64,000 bases of DNA from the NCBI RefSeq assembly GCF_001039355.2, contig NW_019776091.1, positions 105,456 through 169,455 of the forward strand, read 5' to 3'. The notes under the pieces are model-generated. The model searched no databases. It saw only the letters and a list, made by a program, of their open reading frames with translations, and was not told where the DNA came from. The stretch's first letter is position 1. The number at the start of each line of letters is the position of its first letter. A program made the position numbers and the translations under genes. This document shows positions 13,992 to 26,400 of the stretch, piece after piece. Source of the DNA: Lingula anatina. Taxonomy: Eukaryota; Brachiopoda; Lingulata; Lingulida; Lingulidae.

Positions 13992-14817
13992 GTGAGTGAA
14001 TCGATATGCTGTTGTCACGTTCCTCACTGCTTTCTGATTTCAGGTACCACTTTTTATCTTGTATAGTTTAGCAAGCCTTACTGTTAGTTGACTTGTTGTC
14101 ATCCTTCTGTCATTGTCCTTTTCTGAAGACAGTTGTGGGTTACGCTCCACCAGAGACAGGGTGACGGCGTCGTTTTTCTTTGCAAAGTTTCTCATGGGAC
14201 AGAAATGTACATGTACGCAGTATTAGCCAGAATAACATCTACGAAATACCTAGTGTCTCTGATAGAGGGTAGATTTGGGGTCTGTCACGGTGGCAGGAGT
14301 GCTGTCATTACTGTCATATTCTCCCTGAATATCACGCTATACGCCTATATTTTGGAAACAACTGTCACAAATACAATACTGTTTTTTTTTTTGAGGCCTT
14401 ACCTTATAATTCAAACTATTATTTTCAAGCACGCTGCAACTGCCCTATCATATATCAAAGATGGCAATACTTAAACATGATTACAGCGTTTTATTAATCG
14501 TATAGCGATTTTTTGATTGATTACACAAAAACATAGTTTAAATTATGTTTTTTTCTTATAGAACAAACTATGCCTTATCCTTGTGTCACATATATTATAA
14601 AGTCATCTTTATTTACATGAAGTTGGGATAGAATAATAACCATAGCTCATCCCGTAAAATGATTCTGAGTAGCAATGTCATGGTTCAGGTCACTAGAATG
14701 TTATTTTTTTAAATTTATACCAGTAATTTAACCACTGACTAAAATCATGGTTTGATATACCTTTCCCAGTTTCAGTTATTATACCAATCAGTAAGTGATC
14801 CGTCACCCACGTACCAA

Positions 14818-15115
14818 ATGTAATCCACATATTAATCGGCAATCCACATACTTAAACATAACCCACATACTGATCCGGAATCCACATACTGATCCGCAAT
14901 CCACATACTAAACCATAACCCACATACTGATCCGTAATCCACACATTGATCCGCAATCCACATACCAATCCATAACCCACATACTGATCCGTAATCCAAA
15001 TGCTTATTCGGAACCAACACACGGATCCGTATTTCACATACTGATCCGTACTTCACATACTGATCCGTATTTCACATATTGATCCGTGATCCACATCCTG
15101 ATCTGTAACCCACGT
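14818..15115 (+). repeat. Degenerate ~18-bp minisatellite
   Basis: About sixteen copies of a unit close to ATCCACATACTGATCCGT are recognisable, with variants such as ATAACCCACATACTGATC and ATTTCACATACTGATCCG. Because 18 is a multiple of 3, the minus strand reads as a long repetitive peptide with Trp-Ile-Ala-Asp-Gln-Tyr-Val-like units. Divergence among copies indicates an older array than the 25-bp one at 2.6 kb. There is no promoter, signal sequence or splice context to suggest that the peptide is made. Confidence 0.9.
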
Positions 15116-18047
15116 GTCTAGTGTATACACCGAGAAGAAGAAATTGATGAGCAGGAACTGACAACACTCGTGTTTCATTTATACGTCTTTTATGTCTCTC
15201 ATTTCTTTTTTCCTCTCCATCTTTTTTATTCTCTCTCTTTCTCTCTCTCTCTCTCTGGTAACCAACCCAATGTCCGTATTTCAATTTTCCTTCTCTTCTT
15301 ACTTTCTCCTTTCACTCTTTACCAGTTCTTCATTTCTTCTTTCCTTCTTCTCAGCATAAACATTTACGCTTTCTGTTTTTATAACTACAGTTTACAAATG
15401 TGTGCCTTATAATTACATCAGACAATAATTCCTTGCGACGTGCGCATTCCCTGCAATAGGCAGATCTAATCAGAGGGCTGGTGACTTGAATAAAAAGAGG
15501 TGTTGGAACACCTTGTGAAATTTCCCACACTTCTACTGCGATCAGGACCGCCACAGCAGTGGCACATGACAATCTAAGCATACTACCTTTCCTCGAGAAA
15601 ACTTCCTGAAGAAATCCGATCTCCGGTCTGGTCTGGGGTCCATGAGAGGGTCGTGCGATTTTTTAAGTTACCACAATACCGACTGTTTCCACAGTGACGA
15701 AACGCTCAAGAAAATATTAGTACAATCCTTAAGAAAACATGTCTGCCGTTCAACATGTAAGAGCAGGAAGAACTGCTAACGAAGAATGCGTATACGCTAT
15801 ATAAATTTTCTTAGCCTTTTAATGTATTTTCCTCTGTACATGTCGTGACTTATGCGACAGTTCAAGAGTTATGCAAAAACGTTGCCCAGACTCAATTTCA
15901 CTCCTTTCCCGCCACACTAATATAAATGACTTGTGTTACGTCATATAAGTGCTGTTATTACACGCAAATTGACGGCGCGTTTTAATATGGTATGGCAGCG
16001 AGTGGATAGACCCTTTAATTAAATGGGTCGTTTGAGGGTTTTGGCGCGAAAAAGTGTGAATAACAAAATTTGTTAGTGTTTCCAATATTTGAGCATTTTC
16101 CACCGGCACTATTTTGAGTTTTGAACTGAAATTCGTGAACTGAACATACTAAACAGCATACTTTGTAAGACCATTTTCCTTCTCTTGACTTACACCTACT
16201 GAACGGTCAAACGCATTGCTTGGACTGTCCATTCTGTTTTCATTTCTATGATGTAAAAGCCCTTAAGCTGGAAGCATAGGATATCTTAGGGAACCAGAAT
16301 TGACGACAACAAAAATGTTTACATCCTATTTAAGAATTCGATAGGCTACATTAACAGCTACATATATATTTAAAGGACAAACTGCCCAATAAAATATCTT
16401 ACAAACTACACCGAGATGGAGATTGATTTGTGCCAATGCAAACTGAATCCAAAAACTAACGTAAGTACAATACGATGTATACAATAGATACCCGGATACA
16501 GATATGGTATTGCACTGTCTGTATGCAGAATGTTCTAGATGGTTCGTTTCAAATGCGATCCAGTACCTCGAAGTATAAAACCTGAGGTCATGTGATGGCA
16601 CCTCTAACCTATTTTCTACCCCCTACCAGGGCGACAGATTGATTTTTCAAAAGATATTCACAGATATGTCTTTAGATGAATGGACCGTCATTTCATTCTC
16701 TGGCTTTTTCAAAATTTCCTTATAATATCTGCCACTCTGGTAGCGGGTACCTGTGTTCTGTGTGCTGGTGAACCCAGCTAATGGTGAACAATGATCTCTT
16801 CCTAGATATTGAATACATGTTACACTGAGTTATGATAAAGCCATGCTTAAAAATAATGGGATTGTTATAGTCACGGCCTGTTAATTAAACATCTGAAAAC
16901 TGTATTTTGATTTACACATTTGCTTCAGGAGAAAGTGTTTATATTTTCTTAGATATAACTTACTCACACTAAACATCACATTGCTGAATCGTTTTGAGTT
17001 TTATGTCATAGAAAACTATGAAAAAAACATCATCAACCGACCCTGTGTAGGGTGAAAATATTTCATACCCTTTATACTGCAACATCAGAGATCAGATTCT
17101 GTTTAGTATGTTGATGTCTTATACCTGTCTCCAACCCCGATGTTTCACCGCCTCCTGCTGCTGAAGGGAAGCTGCTAAAACATCCCCCGCGGGAGCTACA
17201 ACTCGGTTTTCCATCTCTTACGGATTAATTCATTGACTTCATGTTTTAGTCAAGCCGTTTACGTGTTTAGGTGTAATTGTTCGTGACATTTCTCTTGGTG
17301 TGGTGAGGCAAGCTTTCTCTCCCCTACACATGACCGCGGGGACAGGTTTGTTTTCATTTCATTTCAAGAGTCAAAATATTGTGGTCAGAGCTTTGGTCTG
17401 AATGTCCCCAGTGGACGGGCCTTCCTCGGGATGTTATCACCGTAAACAGGCTTCACCCGTCCATCTTTGGATAACTTTAAGGTCTGTTCAGACGAAGGCT
17501 ACTTTGGAATGGAATTCAGACAAACTGGCGTCATCGGGCTGCTTATATACATACATGTATGCCGGTTGTCGGTGATTAACAGAATAGTATAAGATTCACC
17601 TCTAAGCTACTCTCTTTAGAAGACCCTTAGTCTTGAAATTCAAGGTTCTTTAGACTGGTTAAAATTAACTTGTACATACGAGAAAGTCTTAATATTCCTA
17701 AATAACAGAGAAATATCTAAAAAAAGGCTCTTGCTCTTTTCATACAACAGGCCTTTCAGGCCTATTTAATCACGTTCTTGGGTTGGTCATTGGCCTGACA
17801 CACAGTAAGATTAGGAAAACCTACTGGCATTCAGTTGGCCGTATCCTCAGGTCCTTTCCGGTCTGTCGCTGCCCTTGTCTGAGGAGGCCTCTTGCACTTA
17901 TATTATATACTATATGCAGTCTGTAGTGTTATTTCCAGAAACCTCGTAGGCAGAAAAATTACGTTATGACTATTTTAACTGGCACTTTTCTGTCAATGTT
18001 GATTTTGGTATCTATTGCATACTTTTAACATGAAATCATTAAGAATA

Positions 18048-18050
<3 letters not shown>

Positions 18051-18090
<40 letters not shown>
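18051..18090 (+). repeat. (CT)n microsatellite
   Basis: Twenty uninterrupted CT dinucleotides. Confidence 0.95.
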
Positions 18091-18093
<3 letters not shown>

Positions 18094-21000
18094 TGAATGA
18101 CTAAGGTGAAGGCTATCTATTTCAAGCTGACCAAAATGTCGGGTGCATTTTACTGGAATTTACCATTATATACCCAAGGAACTGAGGACAAAGCAAGACA
18201 CACAGCCTATTTGGCTTTTATGTCACCAGTTTTTAATAGACGAATTATTCCTCATTCGTAACAAAAAATCTTCATTCAATCATCGAGCCGTAAAATGCAA
18301 AAGTGTTCCGAAGGTTCAACTCAAAGAACATCTTTTGTATGGGTGTTTTGCTCAATTAATAGATATTTCTCCATTTTGCGTTATTTGAAGGGCGTGCCCG
18401 TTCTCACTGTCCGTTTATGACACCTCATCTTGCTTTTGTTTTATAGCATGGGATCTTAAATAAAACTAGTAAGAATTGGGAGATGGAATTATTTGGATCT
18501 GTCAAAACTTCGATCAAACATCTCGGGAAGAGTCCTTTTTGCTGTAAATGGAAAAGGCGAGAGCAAACTCAAAATCCAACATTTTTTCTTCGAGTTCAAA
18601 CTGAAAAATGACCGGTGAAACGTTAATCGAAGTTGGTCGTGCATTCAGTCATCTTTTTACCTCGTTGACAGGTTGAGGTATACAAGCTTTGATGCAACAC
18701 GACTTCGCTTCGCTTCTATAGAAAAAACACGCTGTAGCGCACCGCGGGGAACTACTTTATGTCGCGCTTATCTACGACCAGAACTGTGTGGTTCACGCCC
18801 TTTCGCTATAGCGGAGTGGGACCACCGGCGGGTGCAGGATTTATTGCAGACAAAGTGTTTTCTATGGATGTGCTTAGCTTGATTACTATCTACTACAGAG
18901 CTTAGATTCGACATGAAATAACAAACGCCAATATGTTCCGGCTTGAGTTCGACGCTCCGCTCACTGCGACGACTCTAAAGATGTTTTCTACTTGTTTTAC
19001 ATTAACCTCCCACCCAAACCGCCGTGTCTTTAATTTCACTTTATCTTAGAAATCAGCTGGTTTTCACTACCATTGCATTTTATTTTTTACTCTTTTTCCC
19101 AAATAATCCTGATTTTGGTTAAATACACGATCCAAGTCTGCACATGACGTCACCTTTGAGCCACTTCGACATTATTCCGTACGTTCTCTGTGTACAGATG
19201 AATTAAAGGTAGACGAACGCGAGATTAAAATTTAAATTTAGATGAATAAGCAGACAAAAAGACCAAACAGAAAAATAAAAAATAGTCCTAAATATTAAAG
19301 CGAGGAGGGCAGTGCAAGAAGCTTTCCAATTCTTTCTAGCGTGGTCATAAATTGTCCTCGCGTCTGAAGGAACCTTGTTCCTCAGCGGGTTTCCTGCCCT
19401 CTTTTTATAGAGAGCAGGTCTCACTACTGGGCGAATTATCCGCCACATAGATAAAACATAAAGTAAGTACATCGAGTTCGTAATGCTGAATAGGCCAGAT
19501 TTATCAAAGATATAAAAAAGGCACGTTCTCTCACGCGATATTTTTTGTCTCTCCTTGTGTTCGGAATATTCTCAAAACGGATTTTGATGACGTCTTTGTT
19601 TTGTTTTCTTTTTTTGTTCAGAAAAGCGATGTCTAAAGAGAATCAACTGCACGTGATGTTTTTTGCTTGAGGGAATAACATTATCCATTCGACACCAATA
19701 TTAAGTTATTTGAAGATTAGTATTAGCATATTCGTAGTTGGTCATCTTTCCAGATCGAAATGTGGTGTGTAGATTAGCTTTTTTTCACCTCCGACAACCG
19801 AATTTTATTTATCTCTATCTAAGGTGGTCCATCCGTGCACCGCGGTCAGCGTGGCACGTGCCACGTCCTGTATCTGCCCCGTCCTCATTTTTCTGAGGAA
19901 TTACTCTTTAAACTTTATGTTTCCGGTCATAAAATAGTCTTCCGCGTTTTTGGTGCTTTTATAAGTGCAGAAAGCACATGCGGATTAGATTGCCCTCGAC
20001 TTCGTCGAAGGAAAAGCGACATAAATACAGAAATCTAGAGAAAATTATGAATTAAGTGTCGAGGATGTGTCTCCTGCCTTATGATCTATACCTGCCTTTT
20101 AGGGGAGGCCAAGATTACCCTTGCTCAGATGAAACTTCATTCCTACTGATATCTCATTTATGATCCTCTCTCTATGGCATATGCATTTTCAACATAGATT
20201 AGTTCCATTTTCTTACACTTTCGGTAATATGCATGTGCAAAAATTATACACTATAAGCATCAGATACATCCACCTTGGTCATTTCTAACGGACCATAGTA
20301 ATGAAGACGCATCCAGATTTGGAACTATTTTGAAAATAGAAAAAAAATGGACATTAAAAACACAGCCGTCTATTTTACGGGCAAAATATAGAGAGACTGA
20401 GTTTACCGTTTCCGCCGATTTACACTGTCATTCTTTATAGCAGCTAACACCTGGGCTGAGCGGCGTGTAGCTCGCTTTTTACACCACAGGAGGCGCGTTT
20501 TTAGGTCGACCGGTGTCGTTAAGGAGAGAGTTATTACCGTAGTAAACAAACATAAACCTGTTTTTACAAGGTTCAGATATGCTGAGTTGAAGGCTTCGGA
20601 TTTTACTATTAGTTTCAGAGTGTTAGAAGAATATGTATGTCGTGAAAACTTTGCCCTGAGAGTCTCCGTGTATGGTGGTGGATCTCCCATCGCCATTGTA
20701 ATATCGTGGTGGTGCTCTTAGTTAAAAAAACACGAACTTTATTCCGAGGCTTTGTAATTCCGGGTAACGGATCAGACGTGGGAGCTATTAACATGTAGGT
20801 TTGATTAACGAAGGCTTTCGACCTGCTGAACACACTGCATACAGAGTTACAGGTAGTTTTTTTTGGAAGGAAAGAAGAGAGAGGGGTTCTATTGCTAGTA
20901 GTGCTACAAGTATCCACAGCGTAGATTGAAGCTAAAGTTGAATTATTGCTTGAAAAGTTGACGATGACTTGTTCCACATTACCTGTGTGCTTTCTTACTT

Positions 21001-22117
21001 CTCATCAACCCCCCCCCCCCTTTCACACATAAATTCCGCTCAACTCCAAACAGAAAAATAATAATTAAACAGTCCAACCGCATCTCATATATAAACAGCA
21101 TTATCGCACGTCGGGCTTTCCAGCGATCACCGCCGTTTACGTCTAATACCGCCGTTCTATTGTTGACGACGTGGTCGGTCTGTCCTGTGATGTCACTTGG
21201 ACCTGTCGTACGGTCGGTGGTCTGGCTGCCCGTCGTTATATGCTGCACGAGAAGACAACAGAATGAACCGTGTATTCTGATGAGAAACTAAGGGCATGGG
21301 AATGCAAATGTATATTAGACGTTATATGTATCTCATAAACAATATTCCTATCTAGAGAACGGTACAGCTGAAACTAGACAGAGATGGAGAGATCAGGTAT
21401 AACCACAGCCCATTTCAGTACCTATAGGTTGCCTGCATCAACGTGGAAGCCAAGCTGAAGTACATTTTTACATTAGTTATTACTAATTAAATACCGTATT
21501 ATGTGGTATTATAAGAACGCGAGCAGTTACTTAATGTGCTAAGGGGGTGGCACACAACATGCACAAGTGTATGTAAACCCCCGGATTTCATTAAATAAAG
21601 AAAATCCTTCGGATTTTAAACATTGCGGATTCGGACATAATTCACTGCAATGTGCAATAATAGTTCCATTTTTGGTATGCTTTCTATAATCAACGACGCC
21701 TGTATCTTGTCTGTATGTCATATGTGCTCTGTAAACGCACTTTTTGTGTAGTTGTTAAAAACGCCATGGGCATTCACACACTGATCCCATTATAAAACAA
21801 AAAAGATTAAGCCCCGTCTAATTAACGCAAATAAATCGAATTTTCAAGAGGAACGTGAATTACTTACAGCTTATTATAGCCCCTATCAAAACAAACAAAA
21901 CATGATTTTTAGAAAAACATACGGCCCATGCGCCGTGCCAACTATTCGGAGTCTCGTGTGGCCGAGAATTTTATGATGTTTTTTCACCATCTGTTTCGTT
22001 TTGACTCTGACTGACCGGAGTATGTCGAAAAATCAGCCTTTAACTGAACTTCTGTATCCAACGTTGTAAGAACATCTAAGCATCATGTTTGCTATTTAGC
22101 TAACAGACGAGAGACAC

Positions 22118-22254
22118 ATGGGCCCACGAGCTCCGATCCTGTGCCTGTGTTTCGTATATGTTTCTCTAATTCAAACCCTTCTGAACGCGTACTGCCGCAA
22201 GTTTAAGATACAGAAAGCTGGAGTCAAAGCCAGATGCGTTCGAGTGTTAGCAAG
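22118..22254 (+). CDS. Candidate first coding exon of a secreted or membrane protein (partial)
   Basis: An ATG at 22118 opens a 45-codon frame that ends, two bases into the next codon, exactly at a near-perfect donor (CAAG|GTGAGT), which would be a phase-2 intron. The N-terminus looks like a signal peptide: MGPRAP, then a hydrophobic stretch ILCLCFVYVSLIQTLL, then a plausible cleavage site after Asn-Ala. The following residues include Cys26 and Cys40 and many Lys and Arg. Third codon positions look more GC-rich than the surrounding DNA. Against it, the ATG context has C at -3, no clear TATA element lies upstream, and no downstream exon is recognised in the window. The spacing of the two cysteines is loosely like the cap before leucine-rich repeats, but this is too short for a family call. 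Chance cannot be excluded. Confidence 0.27.
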
Positions 22255-23207
22255 GTGAGTATTGGAGTTTTTTCTAGCGACCGCGCGCCTTCGTGATGTT
22301 TTTTCGTAACAGTCAGATTCAAGCACCGACGTCGGTATCTCTGTAATTTTGACATTTGGAAAAATTGGGTTCATCGCAAATCTATTGAACTATTTGTATG
22401 AGTTCCTTCCACCGGTTTCGAACCTTGTTTTCTGGAAAAAAAATTAAGAATGCAAAACAGACGCAGACGATCGATTCACTGCGGGATTAGTGCGAATAAA
22501 CTTTTCGTACCACGCACAGTACGGGAGATTGTTTTATCATCGGATTGAACTATTTATACTACTTGCATCATTTTGCACGTTTGACATTATGCTGAATTCC
22601 GGCAAGGATTAAAACAAACTATCTCAACTTTCCTCAGCGGAGTCTTATTACATTTTTGAATTTTGATCTTAATGTTAAAGATTCTGTAAAAGTATAATGC
22701 AACATATTCCGCAAATTTATCAATCGGAAGTTGAATATATTTAAGCAACGACATCAGTCTTTTTTATCAATTTTCGTTTGATATTAATCAGTATTCGAGG
22801 AAATTTTAAATATATCTTTTAAGCAGTTTTTTCCTATTTTCTAAAAAAGGCAACGTAAAGCTTTTCTTTCGCGCTCTTCAAATAAAGTTGCATTTTATAA
22901 ACTATTTAAATAATCTTAAGCTTTTTTCTTATTACCTATTCAACAACATGTTCCATATTATATTCTTTAGGATTTAATCTTTTAAGTTTTTCAGCACAAG
23001 AAGGTAACTGAATGGAGTAACTAAAAAGATGGGACCTTTATATTACGCACAATTTAAAGAAAAAAATCATACATGACATGTAAATATCAACCGATACCGC
23101 GCTTAAAGAAATTAACAAATCTAGAATACAAATAGATCTTGACACGAAATATATCTTAAATGACGCATCAAATAAAGAACGTTGAAAAAAAAAAAAGAAA
23201 CAGAATA

Positions 23208-23226
23208 AGAGAGAGAGAGAGAGAGA
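23208..23226 (+). repeat. (GA)n microsatellite
   Basis: A short uninterrupted GA array preceded by an A-rich run. Confidence 0.85.
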
Positions 23227-23448
23227 TAGAACGCCTGTTCCACAATGTCTCCATTAAGGTCTCACCCTGTCTGATTTCTGACCTCTCCAGCTCAAATGAC
23301 TCGCGTCCCTTTCCGTAAACGACAGGTTTGGGACAAGTTAATCTAGCTGTAGAGTCGCCACGGTTGATTGGAGAGAAGAGGCGTAGCTTCCGGAGCGGAA
23401 AATTGTGAATGTCTGTGTTCTAGATTTAGAATTAAGGTACTTCTAGTT

Positions 23449-23490
23449 CTCTCTCTCTCTCTCTCTCTGTGTGTGTGGGTGTGTGCGTGT
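23449..23490 (+). repeat. Compound (CT)n(GT)n microsatellite
   Basis: About ten CT units pass directly into an imperfect GT array. Confidence 0.85.
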
Positions 23491-26400
23491 TCGCGCTTAT
23501 TTTTTAAAAATGTTATGTCTTTTCCTTTTTTACCTCCACGTGCTGCAAACGTGTGCCAATGTACTCGCTCGTGCGTTCACGTAAGGATGCGTACGTTCGT
23601 TCCCGCCTGCATTTGCGTGAGCGCTGTGATGCATGTTTGCAAGCACGAGTGCGTCCGTACTATCTACTCCTTGCAAATGCATATCAATCATTTTATTAGC
23701 CGAGTAAAATGAAATTTGCGTCATATTTCAAAGACACATGCACAAGTATTGTGTTCGAGGCCAACTAAGGGAACCCGGAGTCGTGTCGAATTGATATCAT
23801 ATTCATAATTTCTTGACGCGATATAACTAAATATGACAGATGTTCTGCTTGTAAAAATGATGGCCTATTGTTTTGCCCGTATTCAGGCTGTAAGGGAGAT
23901 TTGCCTCCAGTTTGTATGACCCGCATGTACTTTGACAAAAATAGATATTATAACATAATTTGATATGATATAAAAATTTTGAGGAGACTTTGACAAAGCA
24001 GAAAAAGGATAAAAGAGAATTTATAATGGCGATTTGAGATAGCATTACATTCTGTTGGCTAAAATAAAACTTTTTCACCTTTTTGTACGAGACCAGTGCT
24101 CGGGGTTATTTAAGGTTATTCTTCTAGTTTTCGACAATAACATATATGTATACGTGGTACAAAAACAAAAATAAATAAAGCAAAAAAAAAAAAAAATTAA
24201 AATAAGGTTAGAGATGCGATTTTTGAAAGATCATGTATAAATAAAATATTTTATTAGTAATAATTCAATCAAAATATATAGTGACAAAAACAAAAAACAA
24301 AAAAAAAAAAATAATATTACCAACGGAACGAAATGAAAATTAAAAATCTAGAAAAAGAATGAATTTAGGTTCATTCATTTGAAGAATGGAAAAGTTGATG
24401 TACAGTACATATCGAGCAAAAAAAAAACCTTTTGGCAACAAAAAATAAAAAATAAAACATACAGGTGCACAGTGACCAGAAAAAAGTACTCAAAGAACCC
24501 AAACCTTTGCTACGGCAACTCACTTCTCAATATAATATTAATAAATGAATAACCACCAAAATCTGATCAAGTCTCATTTAGTCCATTTCTGAGCCGTTCT
24601 GAAATATTTAACAAAATCTGTCCATAACTTTTTGAATTAGGCTGTTAGCCAAGAAAAGCAAAATAAATATATATATATGTATGTGAGGAGTTGATAACAG
24701 TTCATTGTAATAAGTTTTAATTTTAGTGGAGCTATGTGATACCAAAAAATATCTATATCTTTGTCTACCGGAATCTCGCATCGTGAACTCCCTCTGTATT
24801 TAATTGAGCCATCAACAGGTTGTTTAATGAAAATTAACGACTCTAATCTCATGAAGCCGTTTTAAATGTGTTTTCTTTCTGCTTTTTTTCGCGGCAACTG
24901 TTGAAAAGAGTTGGCAGCGATTCCAAACGTGCAATTTTTGAAGCAGGAAATGAAAATGTTTTTATGCTGTTAGCGTTGTTTAAGATACATTGCGGGCTTC
25001 GTTTCTTGCGTATTTGCTTCCTGTAGAATACTTGACCGTCAACCTCTGTGACAACCAATTCATACATCTAACAAAAGGGGAAATATATCTGGGATATTAA
25101 TATAAACCATCTATTGTCAGATATATTACTACCTCTCAAAATTCCGACCATTTTCTTTTTCCATATAACATCATTTATTTATCCATCGTTTGTCTTATCC
25201 GCCTAGCACTCATTCATCCCTTCGTCTATCTCTCCTTCATTTTTCGTCGTTATCCCTTTCACCAAACATGTCAGTTTGACCGAATATACCGAACGTTAAG
25301 GTGTCAAAAATAGTACGTCACCCCCCCCCCCACTTCTACTATCTGCCCCCGGCATACCGAACTCCCTAACCCTTACGACCCCCACAACCCCGCCGAAGCC
25401 TAAATTCCGAGCCTGGCTAGAAACCTAGCAACTCTCATCTCTTACTTTACGAAACACTTGTTGTTGAAATCAAGCAGAAACATACAAATGGGAACTGAAG
25501 GGAGCGTCATGCTTGGCTGGTGTCTTTGTGAAGAGCAGAACTCTGATCTGAACCCAACGACGTGTTCAAACCTAGACAAACTTAGACCGGAAATAGACGG
25601 GATGACGTCACCAAAAGAACAGATTCTTGAACGTAGAATTTAATAGTTTAAAGGACAATTCCCTTATATATAATCTGATGGCCAGTTGACGCCAATAAGT
25701 TCATTTTCGGTTCTAGTTAGACCTGGTGAGAACGCGCCCTGAGCACGTTAATGTGAATATCTTCAGTGGGTTTTAAACCTTGAGGAACACTTGAGAAGAT
25801 ACACGATTAATTAGCGAAGGAGATATGATAATGGGGCCGGATGATGTTCGGATCAAATTAGATTATTATTAGATTAGAGAAAATTAAGTGCAGAAATGTC
25901 GATATTGAAAAGCAATATTTGAATACTTGTTTATAAGAGTGAAATAAAAACTGATTTTTACAGTGTTTTATGAGTAAATAATGTTAAATTAATGAATAAA
26001 TGTGAATTGATTAAAATATTTAAAAAATAAAAAATAAAAAAGTGGATATGCTGAACGCAATGAAGAGAACACCCCGATTTTCATTTACTCAGCAAAGAAA
26101 AAAAAAGAAAGGCTTCGAGCAAATTACATGTAAACAAGCTATAAGGAATAAAAGGATAGACGTATTTCTGCTATATCATATGTGGACTTATAATATCAAC
26201 ATATTCTATATGACAAATGATGCGTCTTCTGCATTTTTTGTAACCCATGGGAATTCACAATATTCATACTTTCTAATAAGCAGTCCCTTGCGTGCCAAAC
26301 AAGATAAAAACAAAAACAAAATTTGATTGTAAAATCTTCTCCGTTTGCTACATTTTTAGTGGTTCCTATAACTGCAATATCCTATAAATGATCTATGTTG

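Larger units (their letters stand above)
14044..22117. other. Non-coding interval with repeats
   Basis: No exon of a known family is recognised. The interval holds an 18-bp minisatellite (about 14818-15115), pyrimidine-rich sequence at about 15180-15360, a (CT)n array at 18051-18090, and a 12-C run ending at 21020. A minus-strand frame at 15351-15581 with a signal-peptide-like start is discussed as a finding. Confidence 0.5.

Noticed and set aside
14832-15056. Repetitive minus-strand peptide rich in Trp, Gly, Ile and Asp
   Set aside because: It is simply the 18-bp minisatellite read in frame.
20943-20963. Match to the start of miR-137 (TTATTGCTTGA)
   Set aside because: Similarity stops after 11-12 nt, and the flanks do not contain a complementary arm for a precursor hairpin.
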